Notes: generated by a model not told the origin, from the letters alone. 44,124 nt of DNA from Nitrosomonadales bacterium (GCA_016716325.1 JADJWO010000003.1:1-44124); one strand, 5' to 3'; positions 7,568-15,825 are shown, counted from the first letter of the stretch. Program-made: numbers and translations.

Positions 7568-8508
7568 CCCACTCCCCACTCCCCACTCCCCACTCCCCAC
7601 TTCCCACTTCCCACTCCCCACTTACCAGAAAAGGCATCATTCTGGCCGGGGGGTCGGGGACGCGCCTGCACCCGGTCACGCTGGCAGTCTCCAAACAGCT
7701 TTTGCCGATCTATGACAAGCCGATGATCTACTATCCGCTGTCCACCCTGATGCTGGCCGGGATACGCGACATCCTGATTATCTCGACGCCGCAGGATACG
7801 CCGCGCTTCGAACAACTGCTGGGTGACGGCAGTGCGTGGGGGTTGAACCTGCAATATGCCGTGCAGCCATCCCCGGACGGACTGGCGCAGGCCTTCATCA
7901 TCGGACGCGATTTCATCGGTGGCGACCCCTCCGCGCTGGTGCTCGGGGACAACATCTTTTACGGCCATTCTTTCTATCGGCAGTTGAACAAGGCAGCACA
8001 GCGTGAAGCTGGCGCAACGGTATTCGCCTATCATGTGCGCAATCCGGAGCATTATGGAGTGGTGGAGTTCGATGCGAACGGTCAGGCCGTTTCGCTGGAA
8101 GAGAAACCGGCGCAACCCAAATCCAGTTACGCCGTCACCGGGCTGTATTTCTACGATAACTCGGTGCTGGATATCGCCGCGAACCTCAGACCTTCCAAGC
8201 GCGGCGAACTGGAGATCACCGATATCAATCGCACCTACCTCGAACATGGCAAGCTGTCGGTCGAGATCATGGGGCGCGGCTACGCCTGGTTGGATACCGG
8301 CACACATGAATCCATGCTGGACGCCAGCCAGTTCGTGCAGACCATCGAGCAGCGCCAGGGGCAGAAGATCGCCTGTCCGGAGGAGATCGCCTTTCGCCAG
8401 GGATTCATCGATGCCGCACAACTGGAAAAACTGGCAACGCCCCTGCTGAAGAGCGGCTACGGTGATTATCTGATGCAGGTAATCAAGGAAAAGGGACATC
8501 CGCATTGA
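7564..8508 (+). CDS. rfbA: Glucose-1-phosphate thymidylyltransferase with repeat-encoded N-terminus
   Basis: RfbA makes dTDP-glucose from dTTP and glucose-1-phosphate, the entry step to all dTDP-deoxysugars here. The catalytic part begins KGIILAGGSGTRLHPVT and contains SKQLLPIYDKPMIYYPLSTL, ALVLGDNIFYGH and YAWLDTGTHESML, full length to the C-terminus. The first about 19 residues (HSPLPTP-type repeats) are read from the C-rich heptamer array. The native start, probably MTRKGI or similar, has been displaced. The ATG at 7564 overlaps the preceding stop, with GGAG at 7554-7557. An in-frame ATG at 7552 is less likely because it lies deeper in the upstream gene. The extra tail precedes the nucleotide-binding loop and may be tolerated. 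Confidence 0.92.
   Translation: MTHSPLPTPHSPLPTSHSPLTRKGIILAGGSGTRLHPVTLAVSKQLLPIYDKPMIYYPLSTLMLAGIRDILIISTPQDTPRFEQLLGDGSAWGLNLQYAVQPSPDGLAQAFIIGRDFIGGDPSALVLGDNIFYGHSFYRQLNKAAQREAGATVFAYHVRNPEHYGVVEFDANGQAVSLEEKPAQPKSSYAVTGLYFYDNSVLDIAANLRPSKRGELEITDINRTYLEHGKLSVEIMGRGYAWLDTGTHESMLDASQFVQTIEQRQGQKIACPEEIAFRQGFIDAAQLEKLATPLLKSGYGDYLMQVIKEKGHPH
7569..7625 (+). repeat. ACTCCCC heptanucleotide array, inverted relative to 7065-7210
   Basis: About eight C-rich heptamers (ACTCCCC and the variant ACTTCCC) lie inside the start of rfbA. They are complementary to the G-rich array upstream, so a transcript could pair the two and loop out the four-helix gene, burying the start of rfbA in a stem. Confidence 0.85.
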
Positions 8509-9050
8509 AAGCGATTCCGACCTCTCTTCCCGATGTGCTGGTCATCGAACCGAAAGTATTCGGCGATGATCGCGGGTTTTTCTTCGAGAGTTTCAACAGG
8601 CGCAAATTCACCGAGTTGATCGGGCGCGAGGTGGACTTCGTGCAGGACAATCATTCGCGTTCGGTCAGGAACGTTCTGCGCGGGTTGCATTACCAGATAC
8701 AACACCCGCAGGCGAAACTGGTGCGTGCAGTGCAGGGCGCCGTACTGGATGTGGTGGTGGACATCCGCAAGAGTTCGCCGACCTTCGGGCGGCATGTTGC
8801 GGTAGAGCTTTCTGCCGGGAACAAACGCATGCTCTGGGTCCCCGAGGGTTTTGCGCACGGCTTTCTCGTATTGTCGGATGCGGCAGAGTTCTTGTACAAG
8901 ACCACGGATTACTGGTTTCCGGAACATGAGCGCTGTATCCGCTGGGATGATCCGATGTTGTCGATAAGTTGGGGGTTGCAAACTGTGCCAACACTGTCTG
9001 CAAAGGATGCCACTGGGGCACTGTTTATCGAAGCGGAGCTATTTGATTGA
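8505..9050 (+). CDS. rfbC: dTDP-4-dehydrorhamnose 3,5-epimerase
   Basis: RfbC epimerises dTDP-4-keto-6-deoxyglucose at C3 and C5 to the L-configuration before RfbD reduction. Family blocks are VLVIEPKVFGDDRGFFFES, FVQDNHSRS, VLRGLHYQ with the catalytic-region His, GAVLDVVVDIR, WVPEGFAHGF and KTTDYW. At 181 residues it has normal length. The start is probably the TTG at 8505, overlapping the rfbA stop (TGA 8506-8508), because the family begins just here. The gene order rfbB-rfbD-rfbA-rfbC is a common one. Confidence 0.94.
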   Translation: MKAIPTSLPDVLVIEPKVFGDDRGFFFESFNRRKFTELIGREVDFVQDNHSRSVRNVLRGLHYQIQHPQAKLVRAVQGAVLDVVVDIRKSSPTFGRHVAVELSAGNKRMLWVPEGFAHGFLVLSDAAEFLYKTTDYWFPEHERCIRWDDPMLSISWGLQTVPTLSAKDATGALFIEAELFD

Positions 9051-9814
9051 TGGATATTAGGCAAGTTGCCGATCTGGTTTTCTACAAAGCTTATGCTGAC
9101 CTGAGGGCCGAGGCTGCACGCTCCTATCTCGGATTGCTGTGGTGGGTCATTGAGCCGATTTTATATTTGAGTGCATTTTATGTGCTCTTTGTTATGGTAT
9201 TTCAGCGTGGGGGGCCGGATTTCGTACCGGCACTTCTCTGCGGTACCGTCGTGTGGAAGTGGTTCGCAAGTGGATTGAATGGGGGTGGCAACTCGATCAG
9301 TTCCCATGGCGGCTTGCTGCAGCAAGTCTATGTGCCGAAATATGTCTTCCCAGTGATCGCGATGCTGGGAAGCACGGCGCGCTTCATCCCGGTATTCTCG
9401 CTCTATGCGATCTTCCTGATTTTATATGGCTTTCCGGTGCAATATACATGGCTGGGCGTCTTGCCGGTGATGCTGGTTCAGTTTTGTTTGGTTTTGTCGT
9501 TGTCCATGCTGGTTGGGGCGATCACTCCATTCTTGCCGGATATTAGGATCGCAATCGACAATGGCCTGATGTTGTTGTTCTTCATCTCCGGTGTGTTTTT
9601 CAACATCAACGAAGTCCATGAGCCGCTGAGAAGTTATCTCCTGCTCAACCCGATGGCCGGGCTGATCGACGAATATCGCAATGTCATGATGCGCGGCATC
9701 TGGCCGGACACCGGGCGTCTTGCCGTCATATTGGCCTCTTCCATCGCGCTGGGCACACTGGCGCTGGCGTTGCTCAAGCAAATGGATCACAAGTACGGAA
9801 AGGTGCGATTCTGA
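9050..9814 (+). CDS. wzm: ABC-2 type polysaccharide exporter, membrane subunit
   Basis: Wzm is the inner-membrane half of the exporter that moves a finished undecaprenyl-linked polysaccharide to the periplasm. The 254-residue protein has about six hydrophobic segments (for example IEPILYLSAFYVLFVMVF and MLLFFISGVFFNI) and the N-terminal ABC-2 pattern ARSYLGLLWWVIEP. The ATG at 9050 overlaps the rfbC stop, and an in-frame TTG at 9047 is possible. The stop overlaps the wzt ATG at 9812-9816. Its presence argues for ABC-dependent rather than Wzx/Wzy-dependent assembly, and no Wzx or Wzy is visible in the window. Confidence 0.92.
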   Translation: MDIRQVADLVFYKAYADLRAEAARSYLGLLWWVIEPILYLSAFYVLFVMVFQRGGPDFVPALLCGTVVWKWFASGLNGGGNSISSHGGLLQQVYVPKYVFPVIAMLGSTARFIPVFSLYAIFLILYGFPVQYTWLGVLPVMLVQFCLVLSLSMLVGAITPFLPDIRIAIDNGLMLLFFISGVFFNINEVHEPLRSYLLLNPMAGLIDEYRNVMMRGIWPDTGRLAVILASSIALGTLALALLKQMDHKYGKVRF

Positions 9815-10515
9815 TGTCCGCGCATGAAATACTGATCGGCCTGCAGAACGTCAGTGTCTCCTATCCGGTAAGGGCAGGTTTCCTCAAGTGGTCGAAATAT
9901 ACGCCGCTCAGCGACATTTCGTTTGACCTGCACCGCGGCGAAACCATCGGTATCATCGGCCGCAACGGTGCAGGGAAAAGCACATTGCTGCGCATGATTG
10001 CCGGCATCATCGAACCGGACGGCGGGCGTATCGTCAATCATGGTGCGCGCGTGTCCCTGCTTGCCTTGGGTGTGGGGTTCGTCCCGCACTTGAGCGGCAG
10101 GGAGAATGCCATGCTGAGCGGCATGCTGCTCGGACTGCACAAAAGGGCAATTGCCGAGAGGATGGATGCCATTATCGAGTTTTCCGGGTTGGAGCGCTTC
10201 ATTGATCAGCCGCTGCAAACTTATTCATCAGGCATGAAGGCCAGACTTGGTTTCTCGGTCTCTATCCAGATAGATCCGGATGTACTGCTCATCGATGAGG
10301 TGCTTGGTGTGGGAGACGAGGAGTTTCGCGCCAAATCGACCGCAGAAATGAAACGGCGAATCAAGTCGGATAAAACTGTGGTACTGGTGTCACACAATTT
10401 ACCTACCATGAGGGAGATGTGTGATCGTATTGTATGGATAGAGAACGGAATGGTTCAGTTTGTGGGCGATACGACACAAGCGCTATCGATTTATATCTCC
10501 GCAGCGCAGAAATGA
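9814..10515 (+). CDS. wzt: ABC polysaccharide exporter ATPase, short form
   Basis: This is the ATPase partner of Wzm. Walker A is GRNGAGKST (about residues 50-58), the signature is YSSGMKARLGFS, Walker B is VLLIDEVLGVGD, and the switch His is in VLVSHNL. At 233 residues it ends after the ATPase domain and lacks the C-terminal carbohydrate-binding domain that long Wzt proteins use to recognise a capped chain end. By analogy with other short Wzt exporters, export would be coupled to synthesis without a terminal cap. The stop overlaps the next ATG (10512-10515). Confidence 0.94.
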   Translation: MSAHEILIGLQNVSVSYPVRAGFLKWSKYTPLSDISFDLHRGETIGIIGRNGAGKSTLLRMIAGIIEPDGGRIVNHGARVSLLALGVGFVPHLSGRENAMLSGMLLGLHKRAIAERMDAIIEFSGLERFIDQPLQTYSSGMKARLGFSVSIQIDPDVLLIDEVLGVGDEEFRAKSTAEMKRRIKSDKTVVLVSHNLPTMREMCDRIVWIENGMVQFVGDTTQALSIYISAAQK

Positions 10516-12143
10516 AGATGTGCTATCTCAAATCTAGATGCAATCTGCAAGAAGCCCTGGAGAGCAATGATGAGCTAAGAGATGAGTTGCGGCGTATCAG
10601 GTTGGCGCTGGGTGAGGAGGAGCACGATCGGCATGTGCTTGCTTACTATGCTTCGTGGGGGGGGTGTTTGAAGTTGAAGCGGGATGCGGGCCAGAATGGA
10701 TGCGAGGATGGCCATCAAAGTAATTACGCGGGAGGATGGTGGCCAATCGGAAGGGGGGGCGGGATACAGCAGGCGAAAAGAATCAAGAAGATACATCCGG
10801 AGCCGGGAGCGAGAGATGTAATTTCCAGTTTGAGGAAATCTTGGGCAGGCCAGATGTATATGAATCGCCTGAAAAGATATGCCGTCGTGCGTCGCTTGGC
10901 TAGCTTGGGATGGCGTCATTTCTATCCTTCCTATGCAAAGTTTGCTGCAATTCTTTGCAATAAAAAAGCGAGAAGATGGGTCAATGTCATCAAGCTGGCG
11001 GATTTTGCAAAGAGGAAAAGTTCGTCTAGCTGGCATCTGCTCGACGCCGAGCAGGTCGAAATATCTGAACCCCCGGTTTATCCTTCAGCCTGTCGCGATA
11101 TTTTGGGGTCGTTTGTAGACCAATATACATTCCCGCGACTTTTTATTGCGGGCATGGATAATGTGGGAATTTCCGGCGGCACAAACCTGGTTCTGTTGGA
11201 CGGGGCGGTGTTATGCCACGACCTGTACGATTTTACGCATGACTATACCTCGGAGGAACTTCACGGACGCGCAGCGCATGATCCGGGCAACAGACGCGTC
11301 CGCTGGTTATTGCATGATGCGGCTCCGAAGAAGGTGCCTGCATGTGCGACATTCGTAGATGCATGCGCGGTCAACTATGCACATTGGCTGACGGAAGTAT
11401 TGCCGCGCATAGCGCTGTTTTGCATGGACGAGCGCTTTAAAGATATCCCCATCGTGGTGAATGATGGCTTGCATGAGAACATCATGGAGTCCCTGTTTGT
11501 CGTCAAGGCCGACGATCGCGAAGTCATCACGCTTCCAATCGGACGGGTGCTGGAAGTGGATGAGCTTTATGTCACCTCGGCCACCGGGTACGTGCCATTC
11601 GAGCCACGGAAGGGAGGGGGGGCTCGAATGCGACGTGGAGAGTTCAGCCCGTATGCTTTGAGTGCGCTTCGCAAGCGTATCCACTCCCTGTTATTGGAAG
11701 AAAGCGAGGGGATTTGGCCCGAGAAAATATATCTGCGCCGTAACGCTCAGGCGAGAAGGGTGACCAACGCCGCAGATCTGGAAAACCTGGTGGTTTCGCG
11801 CGACTTTGTGATAATTGAGCCGGAAAAGCTGACCTTCCGAATGCAGGCCCAGCTTTTCATGCATGCCAAGGTGGTGGTGGGGGCGACAGGAGCTGCATTT
11901 GTGAATACGCTTTTCTGTCAGCCGGGGGCCAAAGTTGCCATTCTCGTGGCCCAGCACAAAGAACTGGCATATGAGTATTGGGTAAACATGCTGATGCCGA
12001 TAGGCGTCGACGTGAGCTATATCTTGGGCAAGAGCCATGAAAACGAGATTCATAGTGATTTCGAAATCGATTTGGCGCATTTGACCGAGTTCCTCGATGA
12101 TCTGGACGAGGGAAAAAGGGAAGAAGTGAGTAAGAGGGCTTGA
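10512..12143 (+). CDS. GT61-like (DUF563) glycosyltransferase
   Basis: A 543-residue protein whose C-terminal half matches the GT61/DUF563 pattern: NYAHWLTEVLPRIALF, KIYLRRNAQARRV and VVVGATGAAFVNTLFCQPGAKV. This family transfers pentoses or hexosamines in plants and animals and is common in bacterial polysaccharide loci. I chose the ATG at 10512, which overlaps the wzt stop, over the longer frame from 10434 that would lie inside wzt. The N-terminal 45 residues look helical and charged. Residues about 48-100 are glycine-rich and poor in family signal, and are encoded between G runs of 8 (10657-10664) and 7 (10753-10759). A third G7 is at 11616-11622. These runs could shift frame by slippage. 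Confidence 0.75.
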   Translation: MKMCYLKSRCNLQEALESNDELRDELRRIRLALGEEEHDRHVLAYYASWGGCLKLKRDAGQNGCEDGHQSNYAGGWWPIGRGGGIQQAKRIKKIHPEPGARDVISSLRKSWAGQMYMNRLKRYAVVRRLASLGWRHFYPSYAKFAAILCNKKARRWVNVIKLADFAKRKSSSSWHLLDAEQVEISEPPVYPSACRDILGSFVDQYTFPRLFIAGMDNVGISGGTNLVLLDGAVLCHDLYDFTHDYTSEELHGRAAHDPGNRRVRWLLHDAAPKKVPACATFVDACAVNYAHWLTEVLPRIALFCMDERFKDIPIVVNDGLHENIMESLFVVKADDREVITLPIGRVLEVDELYVTSATGYVPFEPRKGGGARMRRGEFSPYALSALRKRIHSLLLEESEGIWPEKIYLRRNAQARRVTNAADLENLVVSRDFVIIEPEKLTFRMQAQLFMHAKVVVGATGAAFVNTLFCQPGAKVAILVAQHKELAYEYWVNMLMPIGVDVSYILGKSHENEIHSDFEIDLAHLTEFLDDLDEGKREEVSKRA

Positions 12144-13796
12144 GTGGATTTTTCGAGTTATAAGGCACAAGAAGCGCTCTTTGTGGCGCGTCCGTCGAGG
12201 TTGTCGTTACAGCTACTGGGCGAGCTTGGGGGCGAGATGCGCATGATCGCTATCAATGTCTGGCGCAATCATGCGTTCGAGCCCGTTGTTGCATTGGCCC
12301 GTGCCTATCAGGCTTATGGTCGCTATTCGGTGGATTATCGTATCGGCGAATACGACGATACCTTGATGTTCGGTAGCCACCAGCCCGCGGACATGGAGTT
12401 GTTGTGGATCGATAGCAGTCGTTACCTGGAGAACATCTCGTTTGAAGACTGGCTGGCTTGGTTAAGTCTGCGGGTACGGTCGCTGCGGAATATCAGCAAT
12501 TCACCGGTCATTGTCGCGACCTGGCTTGGGCATGCTTCGCAGTCCGAACAGTTGCGGGCGATGCTGGAGCAAGTTCCGGCGGTTTTCTTTGCCGATATGC
12601 AGGAGGTTTGCAACGAAGCTGGGGTGAATTTGCTCGACCTTCGTACGGCGGCGATGGCGGGCACGCCGATCAGCAATCCCGCGCAGCCACTGCTTGCGCG
12701 CAAACTTGCGTGCCACTGGGTGCCGGCAGCAACTTTCCCGCCAATCAAAGTGGTTGCGCTTGATCTTGATAATACCCTGCATGCCGGAATACTCGGCGAG
12801 GACGGGATCCCCGGGGTGCAGCTGACCCCGGCACACCAAACCTTGCAGCTGTTCATAAAGAGTTTGCAGCAACGCGGAATCTTCATCGCACTGGTGTCGC
12901 GTAATGAGCGAGAGGATGTCGAAGCACTATTCTCGGAACGCGACGATTATCCTTTGCGATGGAACGATTTCTCGGCTGTCGAAGTGTCGTGGGGCGACAA
13001 GGCCACGGCGCTGGCCAACATCGCAAAGGCATTGCGCATAGCTCCGGATGCGATCCTGTTCGTCGATGACAATCCCGGGGAATTGGCCAGTGTGGTCGCC
13101 CAGCTTCCCGGAATACATACGGTCTATGCGACTCCCGATGCCATGCAGACGCAACGGGTGGTCGAACATTATCCCGGGTTGTGGCGCTGGAAGGTCGAGG
13201 CCGACGATGCCAGGCGCGTAAAGGATATGAAGGCGAATGCGGAAAGGGACGAGCTCCTGAAGGAAGCGATGGATCCGACGGACTACTTCCGCAGCCTGCA
13301 GACGGAGTTGGTCTTCCGGTATGATCCGATCGATCAACTGGGCCGTTTGGCTGATTTGTGCAACAAGACCAACCAGTTCAACCTGGCGATGCGGCGCTTT
13401 AATCAGGCAGAACTCGCCGACCGGATGGCCCGCCACGATGCCTGTGTCGTCAGTGTCCGGATGAGCGACCGTCTTTCTGACAGCGGAGTGATTGCAGTGA
13501 TCGTCGCCGAGCGTCAGGACGGGCGGTTGATGATCGAGGAGTTATGCATCAGTTGCAGGGCGATGGGCAGGCAACTCGAAGATACGCTGATCCTGGAGGC
13601 GCTTCGTGGCATGCCTGTTTTGAGCGGCTGCACTGATATCGTCTTCTGCGCCCGGGTTGGCCCAAGGAACCAACCGGCCTTCGCATGGCTGTCGAGAATG
13701 CTTGATAATGACAAGATTATCGAAGACGGGTTTTATCCAGTTCCTGTCGTGCGACTGAGCAATTTCGCCTCGCCGGAGGGGATTTCACTGATCTAA
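12144..13796 (+). CDS. FkbH-like HAD-IIIC protein (acyl-ACP loading)
   Basis: FkbH-type enzymes take a three-carbon glycolytic acyl phosphate, dephosphorylate it and load it on an acyl carrier protein, giving glyceryl-ACP in the studied polyketide cases. The HAD motif ALDLDNTLHAGILGEDG lies near residues 208-224, followed by LVSRNE, the conserved Lys in VSWGDKATALANI and LFVDDNPGE. The C-terminal domain shows KTNQFNLAMRRF and ELCISCRAMGRQLEDTLI, the acyltransferase-like part typical of the family. At 550 residues the length is normal. The start is GTG 12144, directly after the previous stop. The next gene encodes an acyl carrier protein, which supports the assignment. Confidence 0.88.
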   Translation: MDFSSYKAQEALFVARPSRLSLQLLGELGGEMRMIAINVWRNHAFEPVVALARAYQAYGRYSVDYRIGEYDDTLMFGSHQPADMELLWIDSSRYLENISFEDWLAWLSLRVRSLRNISNSPVIVATWLGHASQSEQLRAMLEQVPAVFFADMQEVCNEAGVNLLDLRTAAMAGTPISNPAQPLLARKLACHWVPAATFPPIKVVALDLDNTLHAGILGEDGIPGVQLTPAHQTLQLFIKSLQQRGIFIALVSRNEREDVEALFSERDDYPLRWNDFSAVEVSWGDKATALANIAKALRIAPDAILFVDDNPGELASVVAQLPGIHTVYATPDAMQTQRVVEHYPGLWRWKVEADDARRVKDMKANAERDELLKEAMDPTDYFRSLQTELVFRYDPIDQLGRLADLCNKTNQFNLAMRRFNQAELADRMARHDACVVSVRMSDRLSDSGVIAVIVAERQDGRLMIEELCISCRAMGRQLEDTLILEALRGMPVLSGCTDIVFCARVGPRNQPAFAWLSRMLDNDKIIEDGFYPVPVVRLSNFASPEGISLI

Positions 13797-13811
13797 GGAA
13801 TAAATCAAGAT

Positions 13812-14054
13812 ATGGATCGCATGCAAATTGAACAAACCGTACTGTCGGTGCTGAGGGTTGTGCTGAAGCAGCCGTTCGACAATGGCGCCGATATTACCCG
13901 TCAGAATACACCCGGCTGGGATTCGCTCAAGCATATTGAGATCATGTTTGCTTTGGAAGACGAGCTGGATGTCGCATTCTCCGAGGAGGAGCTGGCCAAG
14001 CTTGATGGCGTGCAGAAGATCATCGAGGCGGTGCGGCTGAAAAATGCGGCATGA
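13812..14054 (+). CDS. Acyl carrier protein
   Basis: An 80-residue carrier protein with the phosphopantetheine attachment Ser in GWDSLKHIEIMFALE (DSL motif near residue 37), preceded by two predicted helices and followed by the acidic helix (ELDVAFSEEEL) typical of ACPs. AAGGA sits about 10 bases before the ATG. It lies between an FkbH-like loader and a GNAT acyltransferase, so its cargo is probably the acyl group made by FkbH rather than a fatty acid. It overlaps the next gene by 11 bases. Confidence 0.9.
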   Translation: MDRMQIEQTVLSVLRVVLKQPFDNGADITRQNTPGWDSLKHIEIMFALEDELDVAFSEEELAKLDGVQKIIEAVRLKNAA

Positions 14055-14628
14055 CATAAGCATAGAAGGCAGCATCTTCCGTTTGCGCCCTATCGCTGAC
14101 GCAGATGCCTCCTTGGTCGTCGAGCTGAGAAACAATTCCGAACTGAACCGTTTCCTGCATGCCAGCTCCGACAAGGTCGAAGACCAGCTTGCCTGGTTGG
14201 CGAAGTATTATCAGCGCGAAGGCGATTATTATTTTGTGATCGAGCGCTGCTCGGATGGCGCCCGGGAAGGCGTCATCGCCTTGTATGACATCGATCCGAA
14301 CAAAAGCGCCGGGGAGTGGGGGCGGTGGATTCTCAAGCCGGGATCGCTGGCGGCCGTAGAAAGCGCATTCCTGATCTACAGGGTCGCGTTCGATCTGCTG
14401 GGCCTGGAAGGCGCCTATTGCCGGACGGTTGCGGATAATTCCAAGGTCGTATCGTTCCATGACTCCTGCGGAATATCCGATCGCAAATTGCTTCCGGGTC
14501 ATTTTGAACTGGAGAGTGGCAGCCATGATGCGATCGAGCATCGTGTTGACCGTTCAAGCTGGGACGGCCTCAGGCCCAGGCTCGAGAATCTGGTCCGATT
14601 GACTGCGAAGAGGATGAGCCGTGCTTGA
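14044..14628 (+). CDS. GNAT-family N-acyltransferase
   Basis: A 194-residue GNAT protein: FRLRPIADADASLVVELRN at the start, WGRWILKPGS in the acyl-CoA/pantetheine-binding region and AYCRTVADNSKVVSFHDSCG near the C-terminal half. It resembles the WbmJ/PseH-like N-acyltransferases of amino sugars. The overlap with the ACP gene suggests it takes the acyl group from that carrier. The likely acceptor is the amino group of the sugar made by the ketoisomerase/aminotransferase pair at 15.9-17.4 kb. The donor and acceptor are inferred from context. Confidence 0.8.
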   Translation: MRHDISIEGSIFRLRPIADADASLVVELRNNSELNRFLHASSDKVEDQLAWLAKYYQREGDYYFVIERCSDGAREGVIALYDIDPNKSAGEWGRWILKPGSLAAVESAFLIYRVAFDLLGLEGAYCRTVADNSKVVSFHDSCGISDRKLLPGHFELESGSHDAIEHRVDRSSWDGLRPRLENLVRLTAKRMSRA

Positions 14629-15046
14629 CCAGGTGCAGTTGCCGGAAGGCTACGAGTTCCATCATATCGGGTATGCGACTGCATCCATTGCGCGTGAGCA
14701 GAGCATGTTCATGTTCCTTGGATACCGGATCGAGGGAGAGGTGTTTGCGGATGAGCGGCAGGGCGTGGCAGGGTGTTTCATGGTCGGGCCCGGGCCTCGC
14801 ATCGAGTTGCTGGAGAACCTGCCGGGTGCCAATACGCTCACGCCTTGGCTCAATGGCGGGGCCAGAATGTACCATCTGGCCTATTGGGTCGATCGCCTCG
14901 ATGAGGCCCTCGAATGGGCCGGAAGCCAGAGGGCGCGGGTCGTGGTTCAGCCGGTGCCGGCCCCCGCTTTCGGCGGGCGGCGCATTGCCTTTGTGATGTT
15001 CCGTAACGGACTGATGCTGGAGTTCATCCAGAGAGAATTGGAATAG
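14621..15046 (+). CDS. VOC (glyoxalase/epimerase fold) protein
   Basis: A 141-residue vicinal-oxygen-chelate protein with two beta-alpha-beta-beta-beta repeats. YEFHHIGYATASI carries the first metal His, IELLEN the first Glu, and MYHLAYWVDRLDEAL and LMLEFIQ the matching residues of the second half. This is the pattern of methylmalonyl-CoA epimerase-like proteins. It starts with GTG 14621, overlapping the GNAT gene by 8 bases. In an acyl-ACP module it could epimerise or otherwise modify the acyl group. The substrate is unknown. Confidence 0.78.
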   Translation: MLDQVQLPEGYEFHHIGYATASIAREQSMFMFLGYRIEGEVFADERQGVAGCFMVGPGPRIELLENLPGANTLTPWLNGGARMYHLAYWVDRLDEALEWAGSQRARVVVQPVPAPAFGGRRIAFVMFRNGLMLEFIQRELE

Positions 15047-15099
15047 CGTGGCGACACGATATTCATTGGGCAGTAGCGCTATAAGCGAAGGGGAGTTAA

Positions 15100-15825
15100 A
15101 TGAGTCACGATGAGAAGAACCATTTGGAGCGCATATCCAATATGTCGCTGTATGCCGCAGGCGCCAATTCCGCGACAATCAAGTATTCGTTCAAGATTGC
15201 GGAACGCTATTTGGTCGGAGACAGCCTGCTGGAGATGGGGCCCGCGGAAGGCGTGATGACAGAGTTGCTGGCTACAACCGGCAAGAAGATGACCGTGGTG
15301 GAGGGTTCCGGCTTGTTCTGCGAGGATCTGCGCAAGCGCTTTCCGCAGGCTGACGTGGTGCATGCGTTGTTCGAGGAATTCCAGCCTTCGGAGCATTTCG
15401 ACAATATCATACTCGGCCACGTGCTCGAGCATGTGCAGGATCCGGTTGACATCTTGGCGCGCGCGAAGCAATGGCTGAAGCCCGGCACGGGCAGGCTGTT
15501 TGCGGCGGTTCCCAACGCACGCTCCTTGCATCGTCAGGCTGCCGTCCTCATGGGGATGCTGCCGCAGGAGGATGCGCTCAACGAGATGGACATCCATCAT
15601 GGGCATCGCCGTGTGTTCAATCCCGAATCCTTCCGCAATGCCTTCTATCAGGCCGGCCTGCAGGTGGAGATCTTCGGCGGCTACTGGATGAAGCCGGTGT
15701 CGAACAAACAGATCGAGGACAACTGGTCCGCAGAGATGCTGGAGGCATTCATGCAGCTGGGTGAGAGATATCCGGATATCGCGGGCGAAATATACGTTGT
15801 CGCCAGAAACGGCGGTTCCGTCTGA
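15100..15825 (+). CDS. Class I SAM-dependent methyltransferase
   Basis: A 241-residue methyltransferase with motif I LLEMGPAEGVMTELL (near residues 45-59), an acidic residue after TVVEGS, and NIILGHVLEHVQDPVDIL as the motif II/post-I region. RLFAAVPNARSLHR follows. It could O- or N-methylate a sugar or the acyl group of the neighbouring module. It has its own Shine-Dalgarno (AAGGGGAG about 7 bases before the ATG) after a 53-base gap. The target is not deducible. Confidence 0.85.
   Translation: MSHDEKNHLERISNMSLYAAGANSATIKYSFKIAERYLVGDSLLEMGPAEGVMTELLATTGKKMTVVEGSGLFCEDLRKRFPQADVVHALFEEFQPSEHFDNIILGHVLEHVQDPVDILARAKQWLKPGTGRLFAAVPNARSLHRQAAVLMGMLPQEDALNEMDIHHGHRRVFNPESFRNAFYQAGLQVEIFGGYWMKPVSNKQIEDNWSAEMLEAFMQLGERYPDIAGEIYVVARNGGSV

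Larger units (their letters stand above)
7050..7628 (+). mobile_element. Putative heptamer-flanked four-helix-bundle element
   Basis: About 150 bases of GGGGAGT heptamers (7065-7210) lie on the left and about 55 bases of ACTCCCC heptamers (7569-7625) on the right, so the two arrays are inverted relative to each other. Between them is only a four-helix-bundle (IVP) gene. The outer ends CTGGATAGTGGG (7050-7061) and CCCACTTACCAG (7617-7628) are inverted repeats matching at 10 of 12 bases. The unit sits exactly between rfbD and rfbA: it supplies the rfbD stop on one side and the rfbA start on the other. No transposase is visible, so mobility is inferred from structure and from the gene-less copy at 5669-5778. 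Confidence 0.55.

Noticed and set aside
7065..7625. A CRISPR array
   Set aside because: The repeats are 7-base tandem units without unique spacers, and no cas gene is present.
10434..10511. An upstream start for the GT61-like gene at 10434
   Set aside because: It would lie inside wzt. The ATG at 10512 overlaps the wzt stop, as in the other gene pairs here.
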